Source: CAYNFT01 sp964396535 (lineage in GTDB: Bacteria > Chloroflexota > Dehalococcoidia > Dehalococcoidales > UBA2162). From it: a stretch of 19,799 nucleotides of DNA. Position numbers and translations under genes: made by a program. Location: the NCBI GenBank assembly GCA_964396535.1, contig CAYNFT010000033.1, positions 1 to 19,799 on the forward strand, read 5' to 3'. The notes beneath the pieces were generated by a model. It was not told where the DNA came from, did not search any database, and saw only the letters and a list, made by a program, of their open reading frames with translations. Shown piece by piece: positions 6,628 through 13,363 of this stretch (position 1 is the first letter of the stretch; every line of letters starts with the position of its first letter).

Positions 6628-7458
6628 TTAGCGACGGGGAAAGTGCATATTCAATTCTTCTTCACTCATGAGAACGCTGTAAAGATACCTCATCCTTTCT
6701 ATATATTCTTCGTAGCTCTCTTCAAACTCTTCAGGAAATAGTGTTGCATGAATTTCTCCGATGATTTCATTTGGGAAAATTTTCAATCCACAACCCATTA
6801 CTTCACCATTCTGATTGCGATGAAAACTGCGTTTTACTATCTCCCAGTAGGGTATAGCATAACCCCTCCGAGGTGTGCACATTCCTGTAGTAATACCTAC
6901 TACCAAGTCAGCCAACTGTAATGCTGGATTTAAATGTGATTCTGTTGTTAGTAAATTCATGACGATGTTCTTGGGTCTTACGTAGTACGTTCCCTTTTCT
7001 AAGAGTTGATAGTAGTTTTGTAGTAGTTCTTTTTCCTCTTTACCACTGCCAGGAAAGTCCGCTATAATAATACCGTTTCTATCTTCGTGCTCCTGAAGAA
7101 AGAACTGGAATCTTTCTGTAACGAATTCTATACACTTCCATTTCGCCTCTATAACGCCTTGCTTTAGCTCATCTCTTTGTACTACGGCGACTATCACCTT
7201 GCCGTCAAACGACCTCAACAAGTCTAAAATATCCGAGTAAGCTGAAATTCTGTTTTTATCAATTAGGTTTTGTCTTAGCCAACTGGTTTTCGGTGGAGAC
7301 CATTTTATTTCCACTTCGGCAGGAATACCGTGTGATTCCTTCTTACGCTTAAAGAGAGTGCACAAGGTGTTGATGCTGTCATCACGGAGAATTACTCCAC
7401 CCACACCCACATACTTTTTATTCAACTGTTCGGTATCATCTACGAATAGGATATTCAC
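6628..7458 (-). CDS. DUF3800 domain protein
   Basis: A 276-residue protein of the DUF3800 family, a probable RNase H-like fold often found near mobile or defence genes. Family-like features are the N-terminal acidic strand MNILFVDDTE (D7, D8), a central block including IIIADFPGSGKEE with another acidic residue, and the C-terminal HLNPALQLADLVVG. Catalytic activity is not demonstrated for most members. The start is GTG at 7458. There is no Shine-Dalgarno at useful distance, and a TATAAT sits 6 nt upstream, so the message is probably leaderless. It lies alone between two minus-strand tRNA-type genes and is more AT-rich and differently styled than the metabolic genes around it, consistent with acquisition. 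Its biological role here is unknown. Confidence 0.85.
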   Translation of the reverse strand: MNILFVDDTEQLNKKYVGVGGVILRDDSINTLCTLFKRKKESHGIPAEVEIKWSPPKTSWLRQNLIDKNRISAYSDILDLLRSFDGKVIVAVVQRDELKQGVIEAKWKCIEFVTERFQFFLQEHEDRNGIIIADFPGSGKEEKELLQNYYQLLEKGTYYVRPKNIVMNLLTTESHLNPALQLADLVVGITTGMCTPRRGYAIPYWEIVKRSFHRNQNGEVMGCGLKIFPNEIIGEIHATLFPEEFEESYEEYIERMRYLYSVLMSEEELNMHFPRR

Positions 7459-7464
7459 ATATAA

Positions 7465-7492
7465 ATTATAACACTCTCCTCACGCTGAACAA
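7465..7492 (-). promoter_or_regulatory. Promoter giving a leaderless DUF3800 transcript
   Basis: The minus strand has TTGTTC (7492-7487), a 16-bp spacer and TATAAT (7470-7465). Six bases later comes the GTG start codon at 7458, so transcription would begin at or next to the start codon. The -35 overlaps the T-rich tail of the terminator at 7500-7523. Confidence 0.6.
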
Positions 7493-7523
7493 ACAAAAAC
7501 AGGCTGGAGAATCAATCCAGCCT
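7490..7523 (-). terminator. Intrinsic terminator of the tRNA-like gene
   Basis: An 8-bp perfect stem CAGGCTGG/CCAGCCTG (7523-7516 with 7507-7500) with a 9-nt loop is followed on the minus strand by TTTTTGTTTG. It lies 7 nt after the tRNA-like sequence. Confidence 0.85.
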
Positions 7524-7529
7524 GATAAC

Positions 7530-7603
7530 TTGCCTCAGTGGGACTCGAACCCACGACCTCCTCTTTCCAACAGAGGTGCTCTATCCTGCTGAGCTATAAG
7601 GGT
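7530..7603 (-). tRNA. tRNA-like gene, anticodon TGG (Pro?), acceptor end mispaired
   Basis: The D arm (GCTC-AGCAGGATA-GAGC), anticodon arm (CCTCT-GTTGGAA-AGAGG, anticodon TGG) and T arm (GTGGG-TTCGAGT-CCCAC) are perfect. The acceptor strands ACCCTTA and TGAGGCA pair only at positions 3-7, with one G-U. Positions 1-72 (A/A) and 2-71 (C/C) do not pair, and no CCA is encoded, unlike the neighbouring tRNA-Gly. Position 32 is G, where a pyrimidine is usual. A strong promoter and terminator flank it, so it is probably transcribed. It could be a decaying tRNA-Pro, an unusual functional tRNA, or contain a sequencing error. The amino-acid identity is uncertain because the A72-A73 end does not fit proline tRNAs. 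Confidence 0.6.
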
Positions 7604-7628
7604 ATGTAATACCTATCTTACTCAGGAT

Positions 7629-7657
7629 ATTATAACACATTTCCCATTTGCATTCAA
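7629..7657 (-). promoter_or_regulatory. Promoter for the tRNA-like gene
   Basis: The minus strand has TTGAAT (7657-7652), a 17-bp spacer and TATAAT (7634-7629). The predicted start is about 19 nt before the tRNA-like 5' end. The short leader contains the inverted repeat GGTAT-TAC-ATACC (7613-7601), which overlaps the tRNA's first bases. Confidence 0.75.
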
Positions 7658-7737
7658 GTTTTTACTATGTTCAGCATCACATCGAGCAAATCCATTAGTT
7701 ATGCTCTATACTACTGCCTTATTTGAGGACTGGAGTA

Positions 7738-7795
7738 TAATTAATAAAGAAAAGGGAAGCACGGCAATATTTATATAATTGTCGCAGCTTCCCTT
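7738..7795 (-). terminator. Intrinsic terminator of the acyl-CoA operon
   Basis: A long hairpin joins AAGGGAAGC (7752-7760) with GCTTCCCTT (7787-7795), extended by CGGCAAT/ATTGTCG inside. On the minus strand it is followed by TTTTCTTTATTAATT. It lies about 50 nt after the carboxyltransferase stop. Confidence 0.8.
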
Positions 7796-7842
7796 ATTTT
7801 AAGAGAGTCTTATTATGGTTATTATTTCTAATCCAGTTTACT

Positions 7843-9414
7843 CTACAGGTTTATGTTGGAGTATTTGCGCCAGGGTTTGGCTTTGAATGCCTTGTGGTCT
7901 TTATCTTTATCTTCGAGAATGTCAAGCGCTCGATTTATCACCTTCCTGGTATCGCTGGGCATTATTACATCATCAATGTAACCCCGTTCGGCTCCGCGAT
8001 ATGGATTCTCGTAGGTTTCATCGTATTCGCTTATTCTCTTGGCTCTTGTTTCATCCGGGTTTTCCGATTCCCTTATCTCCCGGGCAAAGATGACGCTGGC
8101 GGCGCTCTCAGCACCAACAATAGTAACCCGGGCTGTCGGCCAGGCAAAGACAAGGTCGGCGCCTATGCCCTTATCCAGCATACCATAGTGAGCGCCGGCG
8201 TAGGACTTCCTCAGCATGATTGATATTAGAGGCACGGTAGCATCGGCCCAGGCGAAGAGCAGCTTGGCGCCATGGCGCAGGATGCCTTTCCAGTCCTGGT
8301 CAGAACCTATCATATAGCCGGGGCAGTCTCCAAGAGTGACTATCGGGATGTTAAACAGGTCACAGAATCTGGCGAACCTGGCTCCCTTATCGGCAGCATC
8401 GATATCAATAATTCCCGATGCCCACATTGGTTGATTAGCCCAGATGCCCACCGGACGACCATTAAAGCGAGCAAAGCCGGTTATTACCGTCCTGGCATTT
8501 TGCTTAAGTGTCTCAAAGAAATAGCCATCGTCTGCTATGGCTCTAATCACCTTGTACATATCATACGGCTGAGTTGGTCGGTCGGGGATTATGGTATCTA
8601 ATTCAGGGATTGTTCTATCGGGGTCGTCCTTAGTCTCAATGCGGGGCGGCTTTTCCATATTGTTAGAGGGCAGTAAGGATAAAAGCTCCTTGGTTTTGTC
8701 CAGGGCATCCTTGTCGTCGTCAGCCACTATATGTGTCTGCCCTGATTTAACGGCGTGGGCTTTCCAGCCAGAGAGCTCCTCAAGGGTAATCTTCTCGCCC
8801 AGTTGCGTTTCGACAAAGGCAGGACCAGCAATGCCCATAAAGCCGGTATCTTTACACTGGACTAGGAAATCCTGCATTATTGGATGGTAGGCTTGCCCAC
8901 CAAGGCAGGGACCCATCAACAAGGCTATTTGCGGTATTATACCTGACGCCTGTATCTGAGCCCGGAATAGCTGACCGTAAGCTTCCAGCGTATCCATTCC
9001 TTCCTGGAGTCGGGCACCTCCGGAGTCGTTCATACCGACAAGTGGCCACCCCATTTCCTTGGCGAAATCAATGGCTCGGATTTCCTTCAAGCCGTGATAT
9101 TCACCGAAAGTTCCCGCCATAGCCATATAGTCCTCAGAAAAGGCAACAACAGGTCTGCCATTTACCATACCGTAACCGGTTACCACTCCTTCTGCCGGCA
9201 CCTCCCTCTTGTCCATACCAAAATGTACGGTGCGGTGCTTGACGAAAATACCTATTTCGCTAAAGGTGCCAGGGTCGAAGAAATACTCTATTCTCTCCCT
9301 GGCTGTCCACTGTCCCCCTTTATGGCGCTTTTCAATAGCCTCAGCGCCTCCCATCTCCTTTATTTTCTGCCTTTTCTGCTGGTATTCCTCGATTAGTTCT
9401 TTAGTTGTTGCCAT
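7843..9414 (-). CDS. Biotin-dependent acyl-CoA carboxylase, carboxyltransferase (beta) subunit
   Basis: A 523-residue protein of the usual length for propionyl-/methylmalonyl-CoA carboxyltransferase subunits. The two crotonase-like halves are visible. The N-terminal half has WTARERIEYFFDPGTF, GMNDSGGARLQEG (acyl-CoA/oxyanion loop) and LGGQAYHPIMQDF. The C-terminal half has ARFARFCDLFNIPIVTLGD, CPGYMIGSD and a second glycine-rich segment SYAGAHYGM. It transfers carboxyl between biotin and an acyl-CoA in the cytoplasm, either carboxylating with a biotin carboxylase or, in decarboxylase complexes, releasing CO2. No biotin carboxylase or biotin carrier gene is in the window, so direction and substrate are open. 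The start ATG has AGAGGGGG upstream. It is the last gene of an operon with two acyl-CoA dehydrogenases, which suggests branched or medium acyl-CoA turnover. Confidence 0.93.
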   Translation of the reverse strand: MATTKELIEEYQQKRQKIKEMGGAEAIEKRHKGGQWTARERIEYFFDPGTFSEIGIFVKHRTVHFGMDKREVPAEGVVTGYGMVNGRPVVAFSEDYMAMAGTFGEYHGLKEIRAIDFAKEMGWPLVGMNDSGGARLQEGMDTLEAYGQLFRAQIQASGIIPQIALLMGPCLGGQAYHPIMQDFLVQCKDTGFMGIAGPAFVETQLGEKITLEELSGWKAHAVKSGQTHIVADDDKDALDKTKELLSLLPSNNMEKPPRIETKDDPDRTIPELDTIIPDRPTQPYDMYKVIRAIADDGYFFETLKQNARTVITGFARFNGRPVGIWANQPMWASGIIDIDAADKGARFARFCDLFNIPIVTLGDCPGYMIGSDQDWKGILRHGAKLLFAWADATVPLISIMLRKSYAGAHYGMLDKGIGADLVFAWPTARVTIVGAESAASVIFAREIRESENPDETRAKRISEYDETYENPYRGAERGYIDDVIMPSDTRKVINRALDILEDKDKDHKAFKAKPWRKYSNINL

Positions 9415-9492
9415 TTTGAAAGCCCCCTCTTTTAGATAATCTTTTGTCTATCGTATTTTATACCGTCCCTAAAAATTCAGGACAGCGAATTA

Positions 9493-10626
9493 TTACAACC
9501 CCATCTCTTGAGCTACTATCTCTCGGTAGAAATCACCATCGCCAAAGGAAAGCGCCGCTGCTTTACCCCCCCTGGTATAGAACTGCAAGTCATGGTCAAT
9601 AGTACAACCAACAGCGCCATGTATCTGGTGTGCCAGGGTGATAACCCGCTCAAAAGCCTCACCTATCCACGCTTTCGCTTCAGCCACCTCTTTAGTGCAA
9701 GGAAGCCCTTCACTTAGCTTCCAGGCTGCCTGGTAGGTGCTGAACCTTGAACCATCAACATCGGTCGCCATATTGGCACAGTAGTGCTGTATGACCTGAA
9801 AGCTACCAATGGGATGGTCATATTGTGTTCTCTCCTTAGCATAATCAACAGTCATATCCAGGGCCTGCTGCATAGCCCCAACCATAGTACAGCATTTAGC
9901 CACTGCCGCCTGTTCTATAATCCTTTGCGCTACCCCCCACCCCTGGTCTAGTTTACCTAATATGTTCTCCTTCGGTACTCTAACCTGGTCGAAAACAACC
10001 TCGAATAGTTTATCGCCAGCAATAGTTTTCAGAACCGTATGGCTTATGCCTGGACTCTTGGCATCCACTATGAATACGGTAATCCCGTTTTTAGCTTCTG
10101 TCTGTTCACTGGTTCTGACCACGCAGAGTAGATAATCAGCGATATGAGCATCCGGAACGAAGAGCTTGGTGCCATTAATAATGTAGGCATCGCCATCGGC
10201 AGTTGCTTTAACTGCAATTGAGGCAGCGTCATATTTAGCGCTGGCTTCGGTTAAGGCAAGGGTGAAGATTGCTTCACCGCTGGCTATCTTTGGCAGGTAT
10301 TCCTGTTTCTGCTCGTCACTGCCGGCATTCAGGATGGGCAAACCACCGAGAACAACTGTAGAGAAGAAAGGACCGGGTAAGCAGGCTCGACCTATTTCCT
10401 CCAGTAGCACGGATAGGTCAAGAAAGCTCATTTCGCTACCACCATACTCTTCCGGGAATACCAGTCCCATCCAGCCCAGGTCTACCATTTCTCGCCACAG
10501 CTCCGGAGAGTATCCCTTCTCATCCTCTTCCATTTCCCTGACCAGTGTTTTAGGGCACTTGTCAGCCAGGAAATCACGAGCCATTGTCTTTAGCATTTCT
10601 TGTTCTTCAGAAAAATTAAAATCCAT
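9493..10626 (-). CDS. Acyl-CoA dehydrogenase family protein, atypical subunit
   Basis: A 377-residue protein with the acyl-CoA dehydrogenase fold: an N-terminal helical domain from MDFNFSEEQEMLKTMARDF, a middle beta domain (LALTEASAKYDAASIAVKAT) and a C-terminal helical domain. It keeps the FAD/dimer motif ERTQYDHPIGSFQVIQH, but the usual 'L-S/T-E-P-x-A-G-S-D' substrate loop is degraded to TEASAKYD. The position of the catalytic Glu in the EGT motif reads FGDGDF instead. This matches the non-catalytic-looking partner in alpha2-beta2 acyl-CoA dehydrogenases such as FadE28/FadE29-type pairs. The adjacent gene, 34 nt upstream, supplies the complementary features. A good AAAGGAG precedes the ATG. 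Likely substrates are bulky or branched acyl-CoAs; this is inference. Confidence 0.9.
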   Translation of the reverse strand: MDFNFSEEQEMLKTMARDFLADKCPKTLVREMEEDEKGYSPELWREMVDLGWMGLVFPEEYGGSEMSFLDLSVLLEEIGRACLPGPFFSTVVLGGLPILNAGSDEQKQEYLPKIASGEAIFTLALTEASAKYDAASIAVKATADGDAYIINGTKLFVPDAHIADYLLCVVRTSEQTEAKNGITVFIVDAKSPGISHTVLKTIAGDKLFEVVFDQVRVPKENILGKLDQGWGVAQRIIEQAAVAKCCTMVGAMQQALDMTVDYAKERTQYDHPIGSFQVIQHYCANMATDVDGSRFSTYQAAWKLSEGLPCTKEVAEAKAWIGEAFERVITLAHQIHGAVGCTIDHDLQFYTRGGKAAALSFGDGDFYREIVAQEMGL

Positions 10627-10660
10627 TATTCGTCTCCTTTAACTGATAAGAGAGAATTTA

Positions 10661-11833
10661 TTAACTACTAGGTAAGCCCAGTCCTCTCGAAGCCACAACA
10701 TTTCTCAAAACTTCTGAGGTTCCAGCCTGGAGGCTATAACCCGTCGAGGCCAGATACGAGTGGGGAGCCATACCGAAAATGTATGCCCACTTGGATTCAG
10801 CCAGTAGTTGCCCGTAAAGCCCCAGTATCTCCATAGAAATTTTAGCGAGGTGTTGCTCAAAGGCGGTGCTATATGCCTTAGCCATGGCTGCTTCGACATT
10901 GGGGGCACGACCTTCCTCCATAACCATAACTACTCTATAAGTAAGCAGGCGCCCAATATCAAATTCGACTTGAAGCTGTGCCAGTTTTTGGCGAATTAGT
11001 GTCTCCTTAGCCAATGGCTTACCATTCTGTTTGGTCTCATTGACAAATTGAATAATAGCTTCGAAAAGCGGGTAGTTGGCCATGAGTCGCTCTAGCCCGG
11101 CTCTCTCATAATCGAGCTGGTTGACCACCTGGTAAAAGCCGCGGTTCTTATCTCCTATCATGCATTTCTTGGGAACCCGCACACCATCAAAGAAGACCTC
11201 AGCCCAGGCTGTACTGCCGGTAATATCTATTGTCGGGGTAATGGTAACCCCGGGTAAGCTTGTCTCAAAAATAAATTCGCTGATGCCCCTGTGTTTAGGT
11301 ACGTTGGGATCTGTCCTGGCTACCAGGTAAATATAATTCATAAACATACCGCAGCTAGTCCACATCTTCTGGCCGTCAATTATGTAGTCATCTCCATCCT
11401 CAGTGGCTTTGGTTCGGAGGGATGCCAGGTCAGAGCCAGCCTCAGGCTCACTCAATCCCAGGCCAACATAGGCTTCTCCGGCCATAATTTTAGGCAGTAT
11501 CTCTCTCTTCTGTTCCTCAGTTCCATAACTAAGAATACCACCCCCTATCTGGCGGTCAGCAAACCAGTGGCAGGCTGCTGGTGCTCCGTAGCGTAGTATC
11601 TCTTCGGTAAGGATGAGACGGTCTATATGACTTCGCCCCTGTCCACCATACTCCTTAGGCCAGGTTAAGCCAATCCAGCCTTTCTGGGATACCTTCTTTG
11701 TGAACTCCGGTGAGTAACCCTGTATCCAGGCATCACAGCTTGGCTTAAAAGTCCCTTGCCTTATTTCCCCTTCTAGGAAATCCCTGACTTCCTGCCTGAA
11801 CTTCTCCTGCTCTTCGGTGAACTCAAAATCCAT
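10661..11833 (-). CDS. Acyl-CoA dehydrogenase, probable catalytic partner
   Basis: A 390-residue acyl-CoA dehydrogenase. The FAD/substrate loop is well kept (LGLSEPEAGSDLASLRTKAT, about residues 125-144), as is the IDGQKMWTS strand. The glutamate of the C-terminal EGT motif is replaced (LQAGTSEV). E243 in LDYERAGLERL lies where isovaleryl- and long-chain-type enzymes place their alternative catalytic base, so activity is plausible. It lacks the RxxFGxPxxxFQ dimer/FAD motif that the downstream gene has, which fits a heteromeric pair sharing FAD sites. It is the first gene of the operon; ATG with AAAGGAG upstream. Electrons would go to an electron-transfer flavoprotein, which is not encoded in this window. 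Confidence 0.93.
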   Translation of the reverse strand: MDFEFTEEQEKFRQEVRDFLEGEIRQGTFKPSCDAWIQGYSPEFTKKVSQKGWIGLTWPKEYGGQGRSHIDRLILTEEILRYGAPAACHWFADRQIGGGILSYGTEEQKREILPKIMAGEAYVGLGLSEPEAGSDLASLRTKATEDGDDYIIDGQKMWTSCGMFMNYIYLVARTDPNVPKHRGISEFIFETSLPGVTITPTIDITGSTAWAEVFFDGVRVPKKCMIGDKNRGFYQVVNQLDYERAGLERLMANYPLFEAIIQFVNETKQNGKPLAKETLIRQKLAQLQVEFDIGRLLTYRVVMVMEEGRAPNVEAAMAKAYSTAFEQHLAKISMEILGLYGQLLAESKWAYIFGMAPHSYLASTGYSLQAGTSEVLRNVVASRGLGLPSS

Positions 11834-11904
11834 GTCTGTTTCTCCTTTCCTCTAGTCTACCTTATCAGGATTGAAATCTAGAAGGCAATCAAACTCAGTA
11901 ACTC
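11834..11904. other. Leader of the acyl-CoA operon
   Basis: A short gap between the acyl-CoA dehydrogenase start and the pseudogene fragment. The minus strand has TTGATT (11898-11893) and a distant TGATAAG, but the spacing (19 bp) is poor, so I do not call a promoter with confidence. Confidence 0.3.
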
Positions 11905-12033
11905 CTATTTGCTACGGATGTCATTGTTCTTCAAATGCCTGCCAGAGTGTAGAGTAGTAATAATCATGCCACCAATAATCTGGTTCTGAGCTGTTCCTTC
12001 TAGTACAGCCAAAATATCATACCAAATTTTGTG
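11905..12033 (-). pseudogene. C-terminal remnant of an acyl-CoA dehydrogenase
   Basis: A 42-codon stretch between two stops reads HKIWYDILAVLEGTAQ followed by NQIIGGMIITTLHSG, ending at TAG (11907-11905). KI(Y)xxxxEGTAQ(x)Q is the C-terminal signature of acyl-CoA dehydrogenases, including the catalytic Glu of the short/medium-chain type. There is no start codon at the front, and an in-frame TAA immediately precedes it. It has the same orientation as the intact operon downstream, which suggests a third dehydrogenase gene was once the first member and has been deleted except for its tail. No expression is expected. Confidence 0.65.
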
Positions 12034-12091
12034 TTAAAGATAAAGGGTGGTGAGTGAGATGATTTATCAACCTCACTCCCTCAATTTCTAT

Positions 12092-12240
12092 ATAACCCTG
12101 TCCCCTTTATCCCCTTCCCCTTGATAAGGGGGAGGGGAGTTTATACAAGAGAGGCGAGGACTCTCTTTAACTCTCATTTACTATTTTCTTCTTTGCAAGG
12201 GGGGAAACGACTTTAGAGAGGGGCGAATAAGGGGTACCCC
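12092..12240. repeat. Double-hairpin GC-rich repeat, copy 1
   Basis: A 13-bp hairpin TCCCCTTCCCCTT/AAGGGGGAGGGGA (12110-12122 with 12126-12138, one G-U) is followed by a second hairpin AAGAGAG/CTCTCTT (12147-12153 with 12161-12167). The right flank has a run GCAAGGGGGG, a CCCCTTAT-like stretch in inverse orientation, and the palindrome GGGGTACCCC (12231-12240). Left and right ends look like imperfect terminal inverted repeats. The same two-hairpin order recurs at 16384-16470. It carries no ORF, so it is a non-coding dispersed element of REP or MITE type. The rest of this gap (12034-12091 and 12241-12357) shows only AT-rich sequence, possibly with the tlyA promoter. Confidence 0.6.
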
Positions 12241-12357
12241 ACAAAAACAAAAGTATATAAACTTTTCAAACAATAGCTTTCACAGACAAATTTTATGTGA
12301 TAGGATATTTATAAGTCCATAGGAGATAATATCCCAAAGTTCGTTCAGCGGGGGAAA

Positions 12358-13086
12358 GTGGTGGCAAAGCGACGGATTGATAACTTGCTGGTGGAGAGGA
12401 GGCTGGTAGAGAGCCGGACCAAAGCCCAGGCTTTGATTATGGCAGGGGAGGTGTTGGTGAATGGGGAGGCTGTTGCCAAGTCAGGAACACTGGTAGCCGA
12501 GGAGGCGGCAATTACTTTAATTGAGCCGCCCCCTTTTGTTAGTCGCGGAGGTCTCAAGCTTGATTATGCCCTTGACCAATTCCAGCTTGATGTCTCATCC
12601 AAGGTAGTGGCTGATATTGGGGCATCAACCGGTGGCTTTACCGATTGCCTGCTCAAGCGGGGTGTGAGCCGAGTATATGCTATCGATGTCGGCTATGGCC
12701 AGTTAGATTATCGCTTGAGACAGGATTCACGGGTAGCAGTTATCGAAAGGGTGAACGCCCGTTACCCCATCACTCTACCTGAGAGAGTGGATTTGGCCAC
12801 CATAGATGTATCCTTTATCTCAGTAGAGAAGGTGATACCGTCTGTGGCTCAACTGGTGAAAGAGAGTGGCTATTTGTTGGTGCTCATCAAACCCCAGTTT
12901 GAAGCCAGAAGGAAGGAAGTAGGCAAAGGAGGAGTAATCAAGCAGCCGGGAGTGCATGCCAGGGTTCTGGGGCGGTTTATAGCCTGGATGATAGAGCATA
13001 GATTCAGGTTGAAGGGGCTGATAGCCTCACCCATTCTTGGTGCCTCCGGGAATAGGGAGTTCTTTGCGCTGCTTAAGTTGACATAA
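12358..13086 (+). CDS. tlyA: TlyA family rRNA 2'-O-methyltransferase
   Basis: A 242-residue protein with an N-terminal S4 RNA-binding domain (about 4-62; RRIDNLLVERRLVESRTKAQ) and an FtsJ-like methyltransferase domain. VSRGGLKLDYAL leads into it, the SAM-binding strand is VVADIGASTGGFTDCLLKRG, and the DVSFIS and LIKPQFEA motifs follow. This is the TlyA/hemolysin-A family, whose characterised members 2'-O-methylate cytidines of 16S and 23S rRNA; the hemolysin name is historical. Two adjacent GTG codons (12358, 12361) can start it. The second has better spacing from GGGGG, giving a protein one residue shorter. It is monocistronic or transcribed with the scrap that follows. The family usually ranges from 240 to 275 residues, so this is complete. 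Confidence 0.92.
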   Translation: MVAKRRIDNLLVERRLVESRTKAQALIMAGEVLVNGEAVAKSGTLVAEEAAITLIEPPPFVSRGGLKLDYALDQFQLDVSSKVVADIGASTGGFTDCLLKRGVSRVYAIDVGYGQLDYRLRQDSRVAVIERVNARYPITLPERVDLATIDVSFISVEKVIPSVAQLVKESGYLLVLIKPQFEARRKEVGKGGVIKQPGVHARVLGRFIAWMIEHRFRLKGLIASPILGASGNREFFALLKLT

Positions 13087-13087
13087 T

Positions 13088-13270
13088 ATGATTACAATAA
13101 ACATTGTTCTAGATGAAACGGTGGATGTAGGCCAGGCCTATAAGCTGTATGCTAGGGCAGGGGAACCCAAGCAGATAGTCATAGTTGATGGAGCTGAACA
13201 CAGGCTCTGCCAGAATGATAGAGCGATAGCTATTGTTATCGACTGGTTGAAATCCCGGTACTCAAATTAG
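13088..13270 (+). pseudogene. C-terminal remnant of an alpha/beta hydrolase
   Basis: A 60-codon ORF starting one base after tlyA's stop. The sequence (VLDETVDVGQAYKLYARAG, then VIVDGAEHRL and a final DWLKSRYSN) matches the last quarter of alpha/beta hydrolases of the dienelactone-hydrolase/peptidase type. It keeps the likely acid (D in LDETVDV) and the histidine (GAEHR) of the triad, but the nucleophile elbow and the rest of the fold are absent. There is no Shine-Dalgarno before the ATG. The upstream part has apparently been deleted up to the tlyA stop codon. It could be translated by reinitiation, but cannot be an active hydrolase on its own. Confidence 0.6.
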
Positions 13271-13290
13271 CTTTTTCGTAGTCTCAAAGA

Positions 13291-13320
13291 TTGACCTACA
13301 CGTAGCCAATGGTTTATAAT
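13291..13320 (+). promoter_or_regulatory. Promoter of purF
   Basis: TTGACC (13291-13296), an 18-bp spacer and TATAAT (13315-13320) give a start near 13327 and a leader of about 37 nt before the TTG at 13364. No purine riboswitch-like structure fits in so short a leader. Confidence 0.75.
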
Positions 13321-13363
13321 TTAAATGGATAAAGGTTAGCCGAGGCGTCAAAGAGAGGCAGAT

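Noticed and set aside
12231..12240. GGGGTACCCC palindrome as a protein-binding site
   Set aside because: It sits at the edge of the GC-rich repeat and is more simply part of that element.
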